In this document: piece after piece, positions 56,000 through 64,000 of the stretch
Position numbering within the stretch: the first letter of the stretch is position 1
Layout: each line of letters starts with the position of its first letter
NCBI RefSeq assembly: GCF_023283535.1
Contig: NZ_JAKILT010000008.1
Coordinates: 1-64,000, forward strand
Direction: 5' to 3'
Length of the DNA stretch: 64,000 bases
Source: Shewanella sairae
GTDB lineage: Bacteria; Pseudomonadota; Gammaproteobacteria; Enterobacterales; Shewanellaceae
The notes under the pieces: model-generated
What the model was told of the DNA's origin: nothing
Databases searched by the model: none
Seen by the model: the letters and a program-made list of their open reading frames with translations, nothing else
Translations under genes and position numbers: made by a program

Positions 56000-56440
56000 C
56001 TACTCCACGTCTTTCATTGGCCACAAAACAATATGATCTTCGATATCTCGTATTTTGGTCTCGCAGGTCACTTTTCCTGCAACTGACATACCTGAAAGGA
56101 TCATAGCCTCTTTTGAGCCTGTACGCAGCGGGTGCCATGTTGGCAGTGCTCGCCCCATAAACAGACGGCGGTAAGCGCAACTATCAGGCAACCAAGTGAG
56201 GGACTCAACGTTATCTACCGTTACTTTAGTGCAGCTTGGTACAAAGCTAAAACGCTGCTCATAATTCTGACAGTGGCCAGTTTTATTATCCAATAATTGA
56301 CACGCGGCATTGGTGTAATAGAGCTCTTCGGTTTCGTCATCGATAAGCTTATTTAAGCAACACTTACCACAACCATCGCATAGTGACTCCCACTCTTCAG
56401 TGTTCATTTGTGCTAAGGTTTTGTCATCCCAAAATGCCAT
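56000..56440 (-). CDS. ycgN: YcgN-family cysteine-cluster protein
   Basis: 146 residues from ATG 56440, preceded by GAG; upstream in-frame codons are not part of the family. UPF0153/YcgN pattern: C21-x2-C24-x2-C27-C28 (LCDGCGKCC), then [15 protein letters not shown], and [10 protein letters not shown] and [15 protein letters not shown]. The cysteines suggest a zinc or iron-sulfur site; function unknown. It is encoded near ycgL and min in many gammaproteobacteria. Confidence 0.92.
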   Translation of the reverse strand: MAFWDDKTLAQMNTEEWESLCDGCGKCCLNKLIDDETEELYYTNAACQLLDNKTGHCQNYEQRFSFVPSCTKVTVDNVESLTWLPDSCAYRRLFMGRALPTWHPLRTGSKEAMILSGMSVAGKVTCETKIRDIEDHIVLWPMKDVE

Positions 56441-56604
56441 ATTTAACTCATTTATATTAACCGAACAGCTAAGTATTATACCTTGTTCTAACGCTATACG
56501 GCACATTGCGTATTGTCATTAAAACCTTATATTGCATTTAATTCTAAAATTTAGACTTATCCCATAAAATCATTCTTGAACTATTGATGTCATTTACATC
56601 AGAA

Positions 56605-57597
56605 TTAATTAATTGCTGGGAATTTTATTCTCTCCGATAAGTAAGCTACAGAGAGCGCAAAGTGATGTGAACTTTTCCAGTTAAGTAATCCGCGATAATT
56701 ACCATAAACAAGGTATTTACGCCCGTCAGCACCATCAGGCATAATTAACGATATCTGCATATCAGTTCTCTTTGGCAAATCGCTACCATCAAAACGCCTG
56801 ACGCCCAGAGCTTGCCATTCTTCGAAAGATTTTTTTATTTTGATACCTGAAAGCTTTTCATCAAAAGTGCTCGGTAAACGAACTTGTCTTCCCCACGTTT
56901 CAGATTCAGTCCACCCGGACTGCTGTAGATAAAATGCAGCAGAGGCAAAGACGTCTTTAGGATTTTTCCAAATGTCTTTTTTACCATCTCCATCACCATC
57001 TTGGGCATAAGTATAATAAGCACTGGGCATAAAACTAATCTGTCCCATCGCGCCTACCCAGGTACCTTTGAGCTGTTCAAAACTCAGCTCCTCATTCTCT
57101 ATAATCTTTAGTGCCGTAATAAACTCTTTTTGAAATAGCGCCTCAAAACGTCCTTCATAAGCTAAAGAAGCCGTAACAGATAAGACTGAATAGTCGTTAC
57201 TGTTTTGACCAAAATTGGACTCTACCCCCCAAAGTGCAACGATAAATCGAGGCTGAACACCATAACGGGCACCAATTTCTTTTAACTCTGGTAAATATTG
57301 CTTATATAACGTTCGAGCATCTTTTACCGTTGATTCTGTAACAGCATTGGGAAGGTACGATTCAAGTGTAACTACACTCTCACTATCAGGTTTATCAGTA
57401 GGAAGTACCTTTTTAAACATCTTCACTCTTGGGAAAACAGCACTAACCGTTTGCTCGCTAATACCCTCACCTAACGCTTTTGGCTTCAACGCCTCTACGT
57501 ATTCAATGAAGCTTTCTTCTCGCTCGACTTGTATTCCAAATGCTTGCTGACAATACAAGCAGCAAAAAAGTAGTAGCGCGTGTTTTCCTAATACCAT
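56605..57597 (-). CDS. MltB-family lytic murein transglycosylase
   Basis: 330 residues. A hydrophobic N-terminus (ALLLFCCLYCQQAFG) looks like a signal peptide; two cysteines occur but no clear lipobox, so membrane anchoring by lipid is uncertain. The SLT_2 domain is clear: FIVALWGVESNFGQNSNDYS with catalytic Glu, GTWVGAMGQISFMPSAYYTY, and DGDGDGKKDIWKNPKDVFAS (calcium-binding-like loop). The C-terminal block GNYRGLLNWKSSHHFALSVA is family-typical. It produces 1,6-anhydro-muropeptides. It sits between ycgN and ycgL, all leftward. Confidence 0.92.
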   Translation of the reverse strand: MVLGKHALLLFCCLYCQQAFGIQVEREESFIEYVEALKPKALGEGISEQTVSAVFPRVKMFKKVLPTDKPDSESVVTLESYLPNAVTESTVKDARTLYKQYLPELKEIGARYGVQPRFIVALWGVESNFGQNSNDYSVLSVTASLAYEGRFEALFQKEFITALKIIENEELSFEQLKGTWVGAMGQISFMPSAYYTYAQDGDGDGKKDIWKNPKDVFASAAFYLQQSGWTESETWGRQVRLPSTFDEKLSGIKIKKSFEEWQALGVRRFDGSDLPKRTDMQISLIMPDGADGRKYLVYGNYRGLLNWKSSHHFALSVAYLSERIKFPAIN

Positions 57598-57637
57598 AAA
57601 TCCCCTTCAATACACCTTTTGTCGCTTTAACTTGAGG

Positions 57638-57919
57638 TTAGTCTGGATTAAAGCCGATGTCTTTTTTATGTTGTTCAAGTAAATTAACAACTGGAGGGGG
57701 GAGCTGCAAATAAAATCCCTTTTCTTTCAGTTCAGATCTTACTTTATGAATATCGGCAAACCCTAAATGGTCTCGCTTTTCTATGGGTAACATCATCACC
57801 AGTTGCGGCTCGCCAAACATGGCCATTAATGCTTCAGGAACGCGTTCAAAATCATTACGTTTTTCAACGAAAAGGTAACTTTCAGCCTTTCTTAGGCTCT
57901 TATATACTGCACAGATCAT
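57638..57919 (-). CDS. ycgL: YcgL-domain protein
   Basis: 93 residues from ATG 57919, behind TTGAG; a TTG at 57946 would add nine residues. The family sequence is evident: MICAVYKSLRKAESYLFVEK, then LMAMFGEPQLVMMLPIEKRD and DIHKVRSELKEKGFYLQLPP. E. coli YcgL has no settled function and lies beside minC there too. Divergent from minC. Confidence 0.95.
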   Translation of the reverse strand: MICAVYKSLRKAESYLFVEKRNDFERVPEALMAMFGEPQLVMMLPIEKRDHLGFADIHKVRSELKEKGFYLQLPPPVVNLLEQHKKDIGFNPD

Positions 57920-58039
57920 ATACGACTCAATTTCCAAACTATTCAACTTGCCAGTTACGAGGGCACACTATAACATGGACGGTTAGGAATTTAATGGATA
58001 TCGGCCTCGTGCTGAACTTTTCTAGAGAGCAATATAGGA

Positions 58040-58705
58040 ATGCAAACACCTAGCCTAGAATTAAAAGGCTCTTCTTTTACTCTTTCTGTGCTGCATATCA
58101 ACAATGATGATATGGCAGTAGTTGCGGCTGAGCTAGATGCTAAACTCGCCATCGCGCCGCAGTTTTTCATCGGTGCTCCTTTAGTCGTAAACTTAAGCAG
58201 TATACAAAACAATGATTTTGACATTCTTGGTTTAAAAGAAATATTAACCAGTCGCCAATTGATTATTGTGGGTATCACTAGCGCATCAGCACAATTGACT
58301 AAAAAGGCTAAGTCGATTGGATTAGCGGTGGTAAAATCTGGAAAAGAAGCCTCTTCACAACCTCAGTTACCTAAAACAACCAAAATTGTTAAGCAAAATG
58401 TTCGCTCTGGGCAGCAAATTTATGCCAAAGATGCTGACCTAATCATTATTGGCGCAGTAGGTAACGGTGCAGAGGTTATCGCCGACGGCAGTATCCATAT
58501 ATACGGTACATTACGTGGTAAAGCGATGGCTGGCGCCGCTGGCGACAGAAATGCAGTTATCATGGCACAAAAAATTGAAGCAGAACTGGTATCGGTTGCA
58601 GGACAATACTGGTTGACTGAAAATCTTCAGCAAAACGGAGCCGCTCCAAGCGGTTGTATTCGCCTAGAAGGCGAGTCGCTTACGGTTGAATCATTGCCTC
58701 TGTAG
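58040..58705 (+). CDS. minC: MinC, septum-site inhibitor of FtsZ
   Basis: 221 residues. The N-terminal FtsZ-inhibiting domain (about 1-100) is followed by a linker and the C-terminal beta-helix: [60 protein letters not shown]. It blocks division at the poles under MinD control. AGGA precedes the ATG. First gene of minCDE, divergent from ycgL. Confidence 0.96.
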   Translation: MQTPSLELKGSSFTLSVLHINNDDMAVVAAELDAKLAIAPQFFIGAPLVVNLSSIQNNDFDILGLKEILTSRQLIIVGITSASAQLTKKAKSIGLAVVKSGKEASSQPQLPKTTKIVKQNVRSGQQIYAKDADLIIIGAVGNGAEVIADGSIHIYGTLRGKAMAGAAGDRNAVIMAQKIEAELVSVAGQYWLTENLQQNGAAPSGCIRLEGESLTVESLPL

Positions 58706-58732
58706 AGCGCAAAATTGAAAGGATTATTATAA

Positions 58733-59542
58733 ATGGCGCAAATTATTGTTGTCACATCGGGTAAAGGTGGCGTGGGTAAAACCACCTCAAGTGCTGCAAT
58801 TGCCACAGGTCTTGCGATGAAAGGCCATAAAACCGTGGTTATCGATTTCGATATTGGTCTACGTAACTTAGACTTAATCATGGGCTGTGAGCGCCGAGTG
58901 GTGTATGACTTTGTCAATGTGATTAATGGCGAAGCGAATCTTAATCAGGCATTGATTAAAGACAAACGCACACCAAAATTATTCGTATTACCAGCTTCAC
59001 AAACCCGTGATAAAGACGCGTTGACCAAAGAAGGTGTTGGTAAGGTCTTAGAAGATCTTGCTAAAGATTTTGAATATATTATTTGTGATTCACCAGCAGG
59101 TATTGAAACCGGTGCCATGATGGCACTTTACTTCGCTGATGTAGCAATTGTAACGACGAACCCTGAAGTGAGTTCTGTTCGCGATTCAGACCGTATCTTA
59201 GGCATGCTACAAAGTAAATCTAAACGCGCTGAAGACGGTTTAGAGCCTGTAAAAGAATACTTACTGCTTACTCGCTACTCTCCTGCGCGAGTAACTACCG
59301 GTGAAATGCTAAGTGTGCAAGATGTAGAAGAAATCTTAGCGATTCCATTAATCGGCGTGATCCCTGAGTCACAAGCCGTACTAAAAGCCTCTAACTCTGG
59401 TGTACCTGTCATTCTAGATCAAGAAAGTGACGCAGGTATGGCCTACAGCGATGCTGTAGATAGGTTATTAGGTGAAGAACTGCCTTTCCGATTTCTTACG
59501 GAAGAGAAGAAAGGTTTCTTAAAACGAATTTTTGGTAGCTAA
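58733..59542 (+). CDS. minD: MinD, membrane-cycling ATPase
   Basis: 269 residues. Deviant Walker A at about 9-17 ([11 protein letters not shown]), [35 protein letters not shown] and [17 protein letters not shown] are typical. The C-terminal amphipathic helix [11 protein letters not shown] anchors it to the membrane. It recruits MinC and oscillates with MinE. AAAGGA lies ahead of the ATG. It follows minC by 27 bases. Confidence 0.98.
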   Translation: MAQIIVVTSGKGGVGKTTSSAAIATGLAMKGHKTVVIDFDIGLRNLDLIMGCERRVVYDFVNVINGEANLNQALIKDKRTPKLFVLPASQTRDKDALTKEGVGKVLEDLAKDFEYIICDSPAGIETGAMMALYFADVAIVTTNPEVSSVRDSDRILGMLQSKSKRAEDGLEPVKEYLLLTRYSPARVTTGEMLSVQDVEEILAIPLIGVIPESQAVLKASNSGVPVILDQESDAGMAYSDAVDRLLGEELPFRFLTEEKKGFLKRIFGS

Positions 59543-59544
59543 AT

Positions 59545-59805
59545 ATGTCCCTACTTGATTACTTTAAAACGAATAAAAAGCCCAGCACGGCTGTCACGGC
59601 TAAAGAACGACTGCAAATTATCGTCGCCCACCAACGTGGTGAGCGCGAGGCGCCGGATTACTTCCCGCAAATGAAGCAAGAGATCATTGAAGTGATCCGT
59701 AAGTATGTCCAAGTAGGCCCAGATCAAGTCTCTGTACAACTAGATCAAAATGATGAAAACTTGTCAGTACTTGAGCTTAATGTCACGCTCCCTGAGCAAA
59801 ACTAA
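59545..59805 (+). CDS. minE: MinE, topological specificity factor
   Basis: 86 residues. The N-terminal anti-MinCD segment [20 protein letters not shown] and the C-terminal dimer region [20 protein letters not shown] match the family. It stimulates MinD ATPase and drives pole-to-pole oscillation. It starts 2 bases after the minD stop. A terminator follows. Confidence 0.97.
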   Translation: MSLLDYFKTNKKPSTAVTAKERLQIIVAHQRGEREAPDYFPQMKQEIIEVIRKYVQVGPDQVSVQLDQNDENLSVLELNVTLPEQN

Positions 59806-59858
59806 GTAAGCTTTCGCGATTGGATAACTAAACGCGATTAATGCCAAGTTAAACTAAC

Positions 59859-59885
59859 AAAAAGCCCGCTACTGCGGGCTTTTTT
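59859..59885. terminator. Bidirectional terminator after minE
   Basis: AAAAAGCCCGC / GCGGGCTTTTT with loop TACT, ending in a T-run. Serves minE and the convergent rnd. Confidence 0.93.
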
Positions 59886-59922
59886 GTCTATTTTAAGTCT
59901 AGACTCTCATACTTAACAGATA

Positions 59923-61035
59923 TTATTGTAGCTTAAGTGCATAGAGCGGCTCAGCGACAATCGCTTCGCGCCATCCAGTTAAGATAAGCGGCTTATCTCC
60001 TTGCTTACCCGCCCAAACCCATTCTAAGTATTCGTGAATAAACTTTTTTGAGCCTAATAGTTCAATCGGTATATTATGGGCTTCAGCTTGTGCTGTAAGA
60101 CAATTTTTAATGGTCTTAAACGCAACTTTATAACCAGTTTTAAGCGCTATCACATCTAATGGTTTAGGCGGGCTATCGAAGCTAACATTACTAATAATAC
60201 GGCAAATTTCTTTACCGTGAATGCGTTTTTCCTGCTCGGTAAGCTCTGTTAGCTTGTATAAATCATTACTATTTTTAGGTTGCTTCTTAGCAAGACCAAT
60301 CAGCGCATGATCTTTTACTACAAAGCCCAACGCCAAATCTTTTTGTAATGCACGCTTTAAACGCCAGCTTGCTAAATCGCGCAGCACCGCAAGTTGATTG
60401 CTCGTCAGCTGGAAGGCATTTTTCACTTTTAAATACGCTGTATCAGGGCAAGGTAAATCAAGGCGTCCTTGGGTCATACGTACGCCCTCTTCCTCAATCC
60501 AATCGAGCCTGCCTTGCTCTTTAAGCTTTTCAACTAATTGTGGGTAAAGCTTATAAAGATAATATACGTCATTAGCCGCATAGTTTAGCTGAGCTTCAGT
60601 CAGTGGACGTTTGATCCAATCTGTACGTGACTCGCCTTTATCTAAACTGACCTCTAAGGTCTGCTCTACTAACTTGGCATAACCTAAACCGTGTCCCATA
60701 CCTGCAAGACTCGCTGCGATTTGGCTATCAAACAGGTTCGTTGGCTGGCACTGACCATAGTGTGCAAATACTTCTAAATCTTCACTGCAAGAATGCAGCA
60801 GTTTGACGCTGCTTTCTTTTTTCAGTAATTGCCAAAAAAGATGCAAATTACTGACCGCTAATGGGTCGATTAGCGCGAGTGTTTTACCGTCATAGGCTTG
60901 AATAAGACCTAATCTTGCATAGTAGGTGCGAGTACGAACAAATTCTGTGTCTAGCACCAATAGATCAGCTTCTTGGTATTGCTCTACAAGGGCCGCTAAA
61001 CTGGCATCATCTTCAATATATTGAAACGCTAACAA
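59923..61035 (-). CDS. rnd: Ribonuclease D
   Basis: 370 residues, 3'-5' exoribonuclease that trims tRNA and other stable RNA ends. The DEDDy exonuclease motifs are seen: LLVLDTEFVRTRTYYARLGL, LHSCSEDLEVFAHYG, and QLNYAANDVYYLYKLYPQL with the catalytic Tyr. HRDC domains follow (LRDLASWRLKRALQKDLALG). The start is TTG 61035, supported by GGAG eight bases upstream and by the lack of a nearby ATG. It lies downstream of fadD, as in E. coli. Confidence 0.96.
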   Translation of the reverse strand: MLAFQYIEDDASLAALVEQYQEADLLVLDTEFVRTRTYYARLGLIQAYDGKTLALIDPLAVSNLHLFWQLLKKESSVKLLHSCSEDLEVFAHYGQCQPTNLFDSQIAASLAGMGHGLGYAKLVEQTLEVSLDKGESRTDWIKRPLTEAQLNYAANDVYYLYKLYPQLVEKLKEQGRLDWIEEEGVRMTQGRLDLPCPDTAYLKVKNAFQLTSNQLAVLRDLASWRLKRALQKDLALGFVVKDHALIGLAKKQPKNSNDLYKLTELTEQEKRIHGKEICRIISNVSFDSPPKPLDVIALKTGYKVAFKTIKNCLTAQAEAHNIPIELLGSKKFIHEYLEWVWAGKQGDKPLILTGWREAIVAEPLYALKLQ

Positions 61036-61058
61036 AGTTGTCTACTCCATAAATATGC

Positions 61059-61081
61059 AAAAGCCGGCAATCGCCGGCTTT
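61059..61081 (-). terminator. Terminator-like hairpin between fadD and rnd
   Basis: AAAGCCGGC / GCCGGCTTT around AATC; the minus-strand T-run is short (TTTTG), so termination may be partial and rnd might still be read from fadD. Confidence 0.6.
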
Positions 61082-61124
61082 AGTCTAATCAAAAGTGGCA
61101 ATCACCACTTAATGACTAATGAGG

Positions 61125-62798
61125 TTAATCTTGCTTAGCCTCATCTCTTAATTCCCGACGTAAGATTTTACCTACATTGGTTTTAGGCAGTTCATCTCTA
61201 AATTCTACCAGCTTAGGGATTTTATAGCCCGTCAAATGCACGCGACAATGCTTAATCACGTCCTCTTTGGTCAAAGATTTATCATTTGCGACCACAAATA
61301 CCTTAACTAACTCACCAGACACCTCGTGAGGAACGCCCACTGCGGCGACTTCGACCACTTTAGGATGCAGAGCAACGACTTCTTCGACTTCATTTGGGAA
61401 CACGTTAAAGCCTGACACTAAGATCATGTCTTTTTTACGGTCAACGATAAAGAAGAAACCTTGCTCGTCCATATAACCGATATCGCCTGTGGCTAAATAG
61501 CCATCATTATCGATAACATTGCTTGTTTCTTCAGGACGCTGCCAATAACCCACCATTACTTGCGGGCCTTTGGCAAATAGCTCACCTGTGCCACCTTGCG
61601 CTAATACGTTACCATCATCGTCACGCACTTGAATATCGGTATTCGCCACAGGGAAACCAATTGAGCCATTGTAGCCATCAAGGTTATAAGGGCAACATGT
61701 AACCAAAGGCGCCGCTTCTGTTAGGCCGTAGCCTTCAAGTAAACGCGTTTTGGTAAGGCCCTGCCATTTGTCAGCAACCGCGCGCTGCACAGCCATACCG
61801 CCGCCAATCGATAACTTAAGCTCGCTAAAATTAAGTTTAGCGAAATCTTCGTTATTCACTAACGCGTTAAATAGAGTATTAACGCCAGTCAACACAGTAA
61901 ATGGATGTTTTTCTAATTCACTAATAAATGCTGGCAGATCCCTTGGATTAGTGATCAGCAAGTTATTAGCGCCTTTATGGATAAACAGTAAGCAGTTCAC
62001 CGTCAATGCAAAGATGTGATAAAGCGGTAATGCCGTAACAACAAACTCTTTGCCTTGCTCAAGCATTGGCCCATAGGCCGCATCTGCTTGTAGCAGGTTG
62101 CTGACCACATTGCCGTGACTCAGCATTGCGCCTTTAGAAACACCTGTTGTACCACCAGTGTATTGTAAAAAAGCTAAATCATCTTTCTTTACCGTCGGCT
62201 TAACGTACTGCATACGTCGACCTTTCGATAATGCCTTACGCATTGAGATTGCTTGTGGGAGGTGGTACTTAGGCACCATTTTCTTGATGTATTTAACAAC
62301 AAAGTTAACCAGGGTGCGCTTTGGCGCACTGAGTAAGTCACCCAATCCAGTTAAAATAACACTTTCAACTGGCGTGTCGGCAACCACTTTTTCTAACGTA
62401 TGAGCAAAGTTCGACACCACAACAATGGCTTTAGCGCCTGAATCGTTTAGCTGATGCTTTAGTTCGCGCGGCGTGTAAAGTGGGTTAACATTTACCACCA
62501 CCATGCCTGCACGTAAAATACCAAACAGTGCGATAGGATATTGTAAAAGGTTCGGCATCATAATGGCGACGCGGTCGCCTTTATTTAGCTTCAACTCATT
62601 TTGGAGGTAAGCTGCAAAGGCTCTGCTGCGCTCTTCTAGCTTGCGATAAGTTAACGTCGCGCCCATGTTGACAAACGCAGGCTGATCCGCGTTTTTAGCG
62701 ACGGATGTTTCAAACAAATCAACAAGCGATGCATATTGCTCTACATCAATCTCAGAAGGCACATCATCTGGTAGATTATTAATCCAAAGTTGGTCCAC
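61125..62798 (-). CDS. fadD: Long-chain-fatty-acid--CoA ligase
   Basis: 557 residues. Activates fatty acids for beta-oxidation and uptake. AMP-binding signature [20 protein letters not shown] near 211, [38 protein letters not shown] and [16 protein letters not shown] are present, and the C-terminus has [20 protein letters not shown] with the catalytic lysine nearby ([10 protein letters not shown]). The start is GTG 62798, behind GGAG at six bases. Regulated by FadR in E. coli; I saw no good FadR box here. Confidence 0.96.
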   Translation of the reverse strand: MDQLWINNLPDDVPSEIDVEQYASLVDLFETSVAKNADQPAFVNMGATLTYRKLEERSRAFAAYLQNELKLNKGDRVAIMMPNLLQYPIALFGILRAGMVVVNVNPLYTPRELKHQLNDSGAKAIVVVSNFAHTLEKVVADTPVESVILTGLGDLLSAPKRTLVNFVVKYIKKMVPKYHLPQAISMRKALSKGRRMQYVKPTVKKDDLAFLQYTGGTTGVSKGAMLSHGNVVSNLLQADAAYGPMLEQGKEFVVTALPLYHIFALTVNCLLFIHKGANNLLITNPRDLPAFISELEKHPFTVLTGVNTLFNALVNNEDFAKLNFSELKLSIGGGMAVQRAVADKWQGLTKTRLLEGYGLTEAAPLVTCCPYNLDGYNGSIGFPVANTDIQVRDDDGNVLAQGGTGELFAKGPQVMVGYWQRPEETSNVIDNDGYLATGDIGYMDEQGFFFIVDRKKDMILVSGFNVFPNEVEEVVALHPKVVEVAAVGVPHEVSGELVKVFVVANDKSLTKEDVIKHCRVHLTGYKIPKLVEFRDELPKTNVGKILRRELRDEAKQD

Positions 62799-62959
62799 AA
62801 AAATCTCCTAATATCTCCACCTGCAGTAATCAAACCCGCAATGGTCGTTAGCAGCTTGCCAAGAAGCAAGCTAAAACACTGTCTATTCTTTATATTTTTA
62901 GTCAACGCCAACAAATCATACAAGCGTTTAAATTTTGATTATCATCACATAAATGACAC

Positions 62960-62985
62960 AAAAAACCTAGCCTCTTTTTTCTAGG
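62960..62985 (-). terminator. Intrinsic terminator at the end of the alpha/beta hydrolase gene
   Basis: Minus strand CCTAG - 10-base loop - CTAGG followed by six T. The hydrolase stop codon lies in the stem. It would separate that gene from fadD. Confidence 0.6.
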
Positions 62986-63850
62986 CGGTTAAGAAGTCTC
63001 TAATCGCCTCAGAAACTTGTGCCGCATTCCCCATATGCAGATGATGATCACCATCAAGCTCTACAGTTTGTAACCGCTCAAACCAGCGATGCGCCATCGG
63101 GATCGCCTCTCGCAACTGAGGAAAACCTCCGCTACCAGAAATTAATAGAGTATTGACTGTATGGGCTTGCATTAAGGCATCGACTTGAGAAAAAGTCAGT
63201 CTTAAAGGGGAATCTAATTTTAAGCGAGGATCACTGCGCCAGCATACCCCAGAATCAAGGTTTTGCATATTGCGCTGAGTCAATAATTCGCACCATTGCA
63301 GGTCTAATGCGGTTAATTTGTGCCGTGCATTCGCTGCAATAGCAATATCACGATAAATATTGACAGGTTTGTCTTGTGTCGCCAAAAATCGTCTATGGCC
63401 TATAAAACTATTTTGCAGGCGTGTTTTAGATTTAGTTTCGCTCTCATACAAAGGTGAAAGCGCTTCAATTAACACCAATCTAGCCACATTATCAGGAAAA
63501 GCCGCGGCGTAAGCTGAAGCAATAATCCCGCCTAAAGAATGGCCTATCATTGCCACAGGTTGGGTTTCCAGCACGCCAAGTAAGGCATCTAAATCGTAGA
63601 GGTAATCAACCCAATGCAGAGGGTACGCACCGGGTCTATGCTGTGAGCCGCCATGACCAGGCCAATCAATAGCTAATATTTGGTAATCGGCGAGATAATG
63701 ACTCAGTGGCTCAAAGCTATTGGCATTATCTAGCCAACCATGTAATGCCAATAACAGTGGTTTGTCCGGCGAACCCCATAATCGTCCCGCTAAGGTAATA
63801 TGGGGTAACTTAAGGGTTATTTCGTTATCGGGTTCGCAGACTAAGTGCAT
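62981..63850 (-). CDS. Alpha/beta-fold hydrolase
   Basis: 289 residues. The hydrolase fold is clear: oxyanion region LLLALHGWLDNANSFEPLSH, DWPGHGGSQHRPG, nucleophile elbow AMIGHSLGGIIASAYAA with the catalytic Ser, and the C-terminal catalytic His in VELDGDHHLHMGNA. No signal peptide. The substrate is unknown; neighbouring fadD hints at an ester or acyl compound but that is only context. It begins 8 bases after the stop of the next gene, so they may be co-transcribed. Confidence 0.9.
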   Translation of the reverse strand: MHLVCEPDNEITLKLPHITLAGRLWGSPDKPLLLALHGWLDNANSFEPLSHYLADYQILAIDWPGHGGSQHRPGAYPLHWVDYLYDLDALLGVLETQPVAMIGHSLGGIIASAYAAAFPDNVARLVLIEALSPLYESETKSKTRLQNSFIGHRRFLATQDKPVNIYRDIAIAANARHKLTALDLQWCELLTQRNMQNLDSGVCWRSDPRLKLDSPLRLTFSQVDALMQAHTVNTLLISGSGGFPQLREAIPMAHRWFERLQTVELDGDHHLHMGNAAQVSEAIRDFLTA

Positions 63851-63858
63851 TTATACAA

Positions 63859-64000
63859 TTACTTTTTGATAAATTTAAGCGTCATTCTATCGCTTTCACC
63901 AATATCGAGATACTTCTGTTTATCTTGCTCATCAAGCGCTAAACGTGGTGGTAATGTCCACACCCCTTTCGGATAATCTTTAGTATCTTTTGCATTGGCA
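63859..64000 (-). CDS. 3' end of a probable SAM-dependent methyltransferase gene (COG4798 type), truncated by the window edge
   Basis: Only the last 46 residues are inside the window, from ANAKDTKDYPKG to DRMTLKFIKK. The pattern GVWTLPPRLALDEQDKQKYL followed by DIGESDRMTLKF recalls the C-terminus of predicted methyltransferases of the COG4798 group. Because the catalytic part lies outside the window, the assignment is tentative. It precedes the alpha/beta hydrolase gene in the same direction with 8 bases between. Confidence 0.4.
   Translation of the reverse strand, partial: ANAKDTKDYPKGVWTLPPRLALDEQDKQKYLDIGESDRMTLKFIKK

Noticed and set aside
62799..62960. FadR operator upstream of fadD
   Set aside because: Only one half-like TGGTC occurs (near 62843); the other half does not fit at the right spacing.

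Overview
The window reads as chromosomal core DNA of a marine gammaproteobacterium, most likely a Shewanella. The protein families (TIGR03503, NapEDABC with NapC, FadR-NhaB-DsbB, YcgN/YcgL-Min), the moderate GC content and gene neighbourhoods shared with E. coli and Vibrio all point that way. I saw no insertion sequence, integrase, prophage or CRISPR array. Genes are dense, and the final gene runs off the right edge.

Layout. 1-7.5 kb: three identical tRNA-Asp genes behind one strong promoter, then the block dnaQ / rnhA / yafS-like / gloB / mltD. E. coli has the same set next to its own tRNA-Asp; here a YeiE-like LysR regulator is inserted. 7.5-13.5 kb: a leftward set (RraA-like aldolase, AsmA protein, BsuPI-like lipoprotein), a small coiled-coil protein of unknown function, and the MsrPQ methionine sulfoxide repair system. 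13.7-18 kb: rmuC, the lytic transglycosylase gene slt, and a stand-alone EAL phosphodiesterase gene with a Fur-box-like site at its start. 18.1-22.2 kb: a MoxR / DUF58 / transglutaminase operon. 22.2-31.5 kb: recC-recB-recD with overlapping genes. 31.7-32.7 kb: ddl.

32.8-37.9 kb: the leftward periplasmic nitrate reductase operon napEDABC, with candidate NarP and FNR/EtrA sites upstream. A second, slightly shorter napC-like tetraheme cytochrome gene follows and lacks the usual CxxCHxM methionine. 38.2-45.4 kb: hrpA, a CBS protein, a small AT-rich patch (DUF3592 and GNAT genes), gpt and a four-cysteine unknown. 45.6-52.6 kb: an exported isoaspartyl peptidase gene divergent from tamA-tamB. 52.7-56 kb: fadR (with a candidate FadR operator), nhaB, dsbB. 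56-59.8 kb: ycgN, an MltB-family transglycosylase, ycgL and divergent minCDE. 59.9-64 kb: rnd, fadD, an alpha/beta hydrolase and the 3' end of a probable methyltransferase gene, all leftward.

Functional themes are cell-wall turnover and division (MltD, Slt, MltB-like, Ddl, MinCDE), DNA and RNA processing (DnaQ, RnhA, RmuC, RecBCD, HrpA, RNase D), envelope assembly and oxidative repair (TamAB, AsmA, DsbB, MsrPQ), nitrate respiration (Nap), and fatty-acid control (FadR, FadD). I did not find a clearly new multi-gene system. The most unusual items are the asymmetric NapC pair, the EAL gene with its Fur-like box and long hairpin, the RraA paralogue that keeps the aldolase metal motif, and two small unknown proteins. 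Most structural calls come from reading the sequence by eye; no alignments or folding programs were run.
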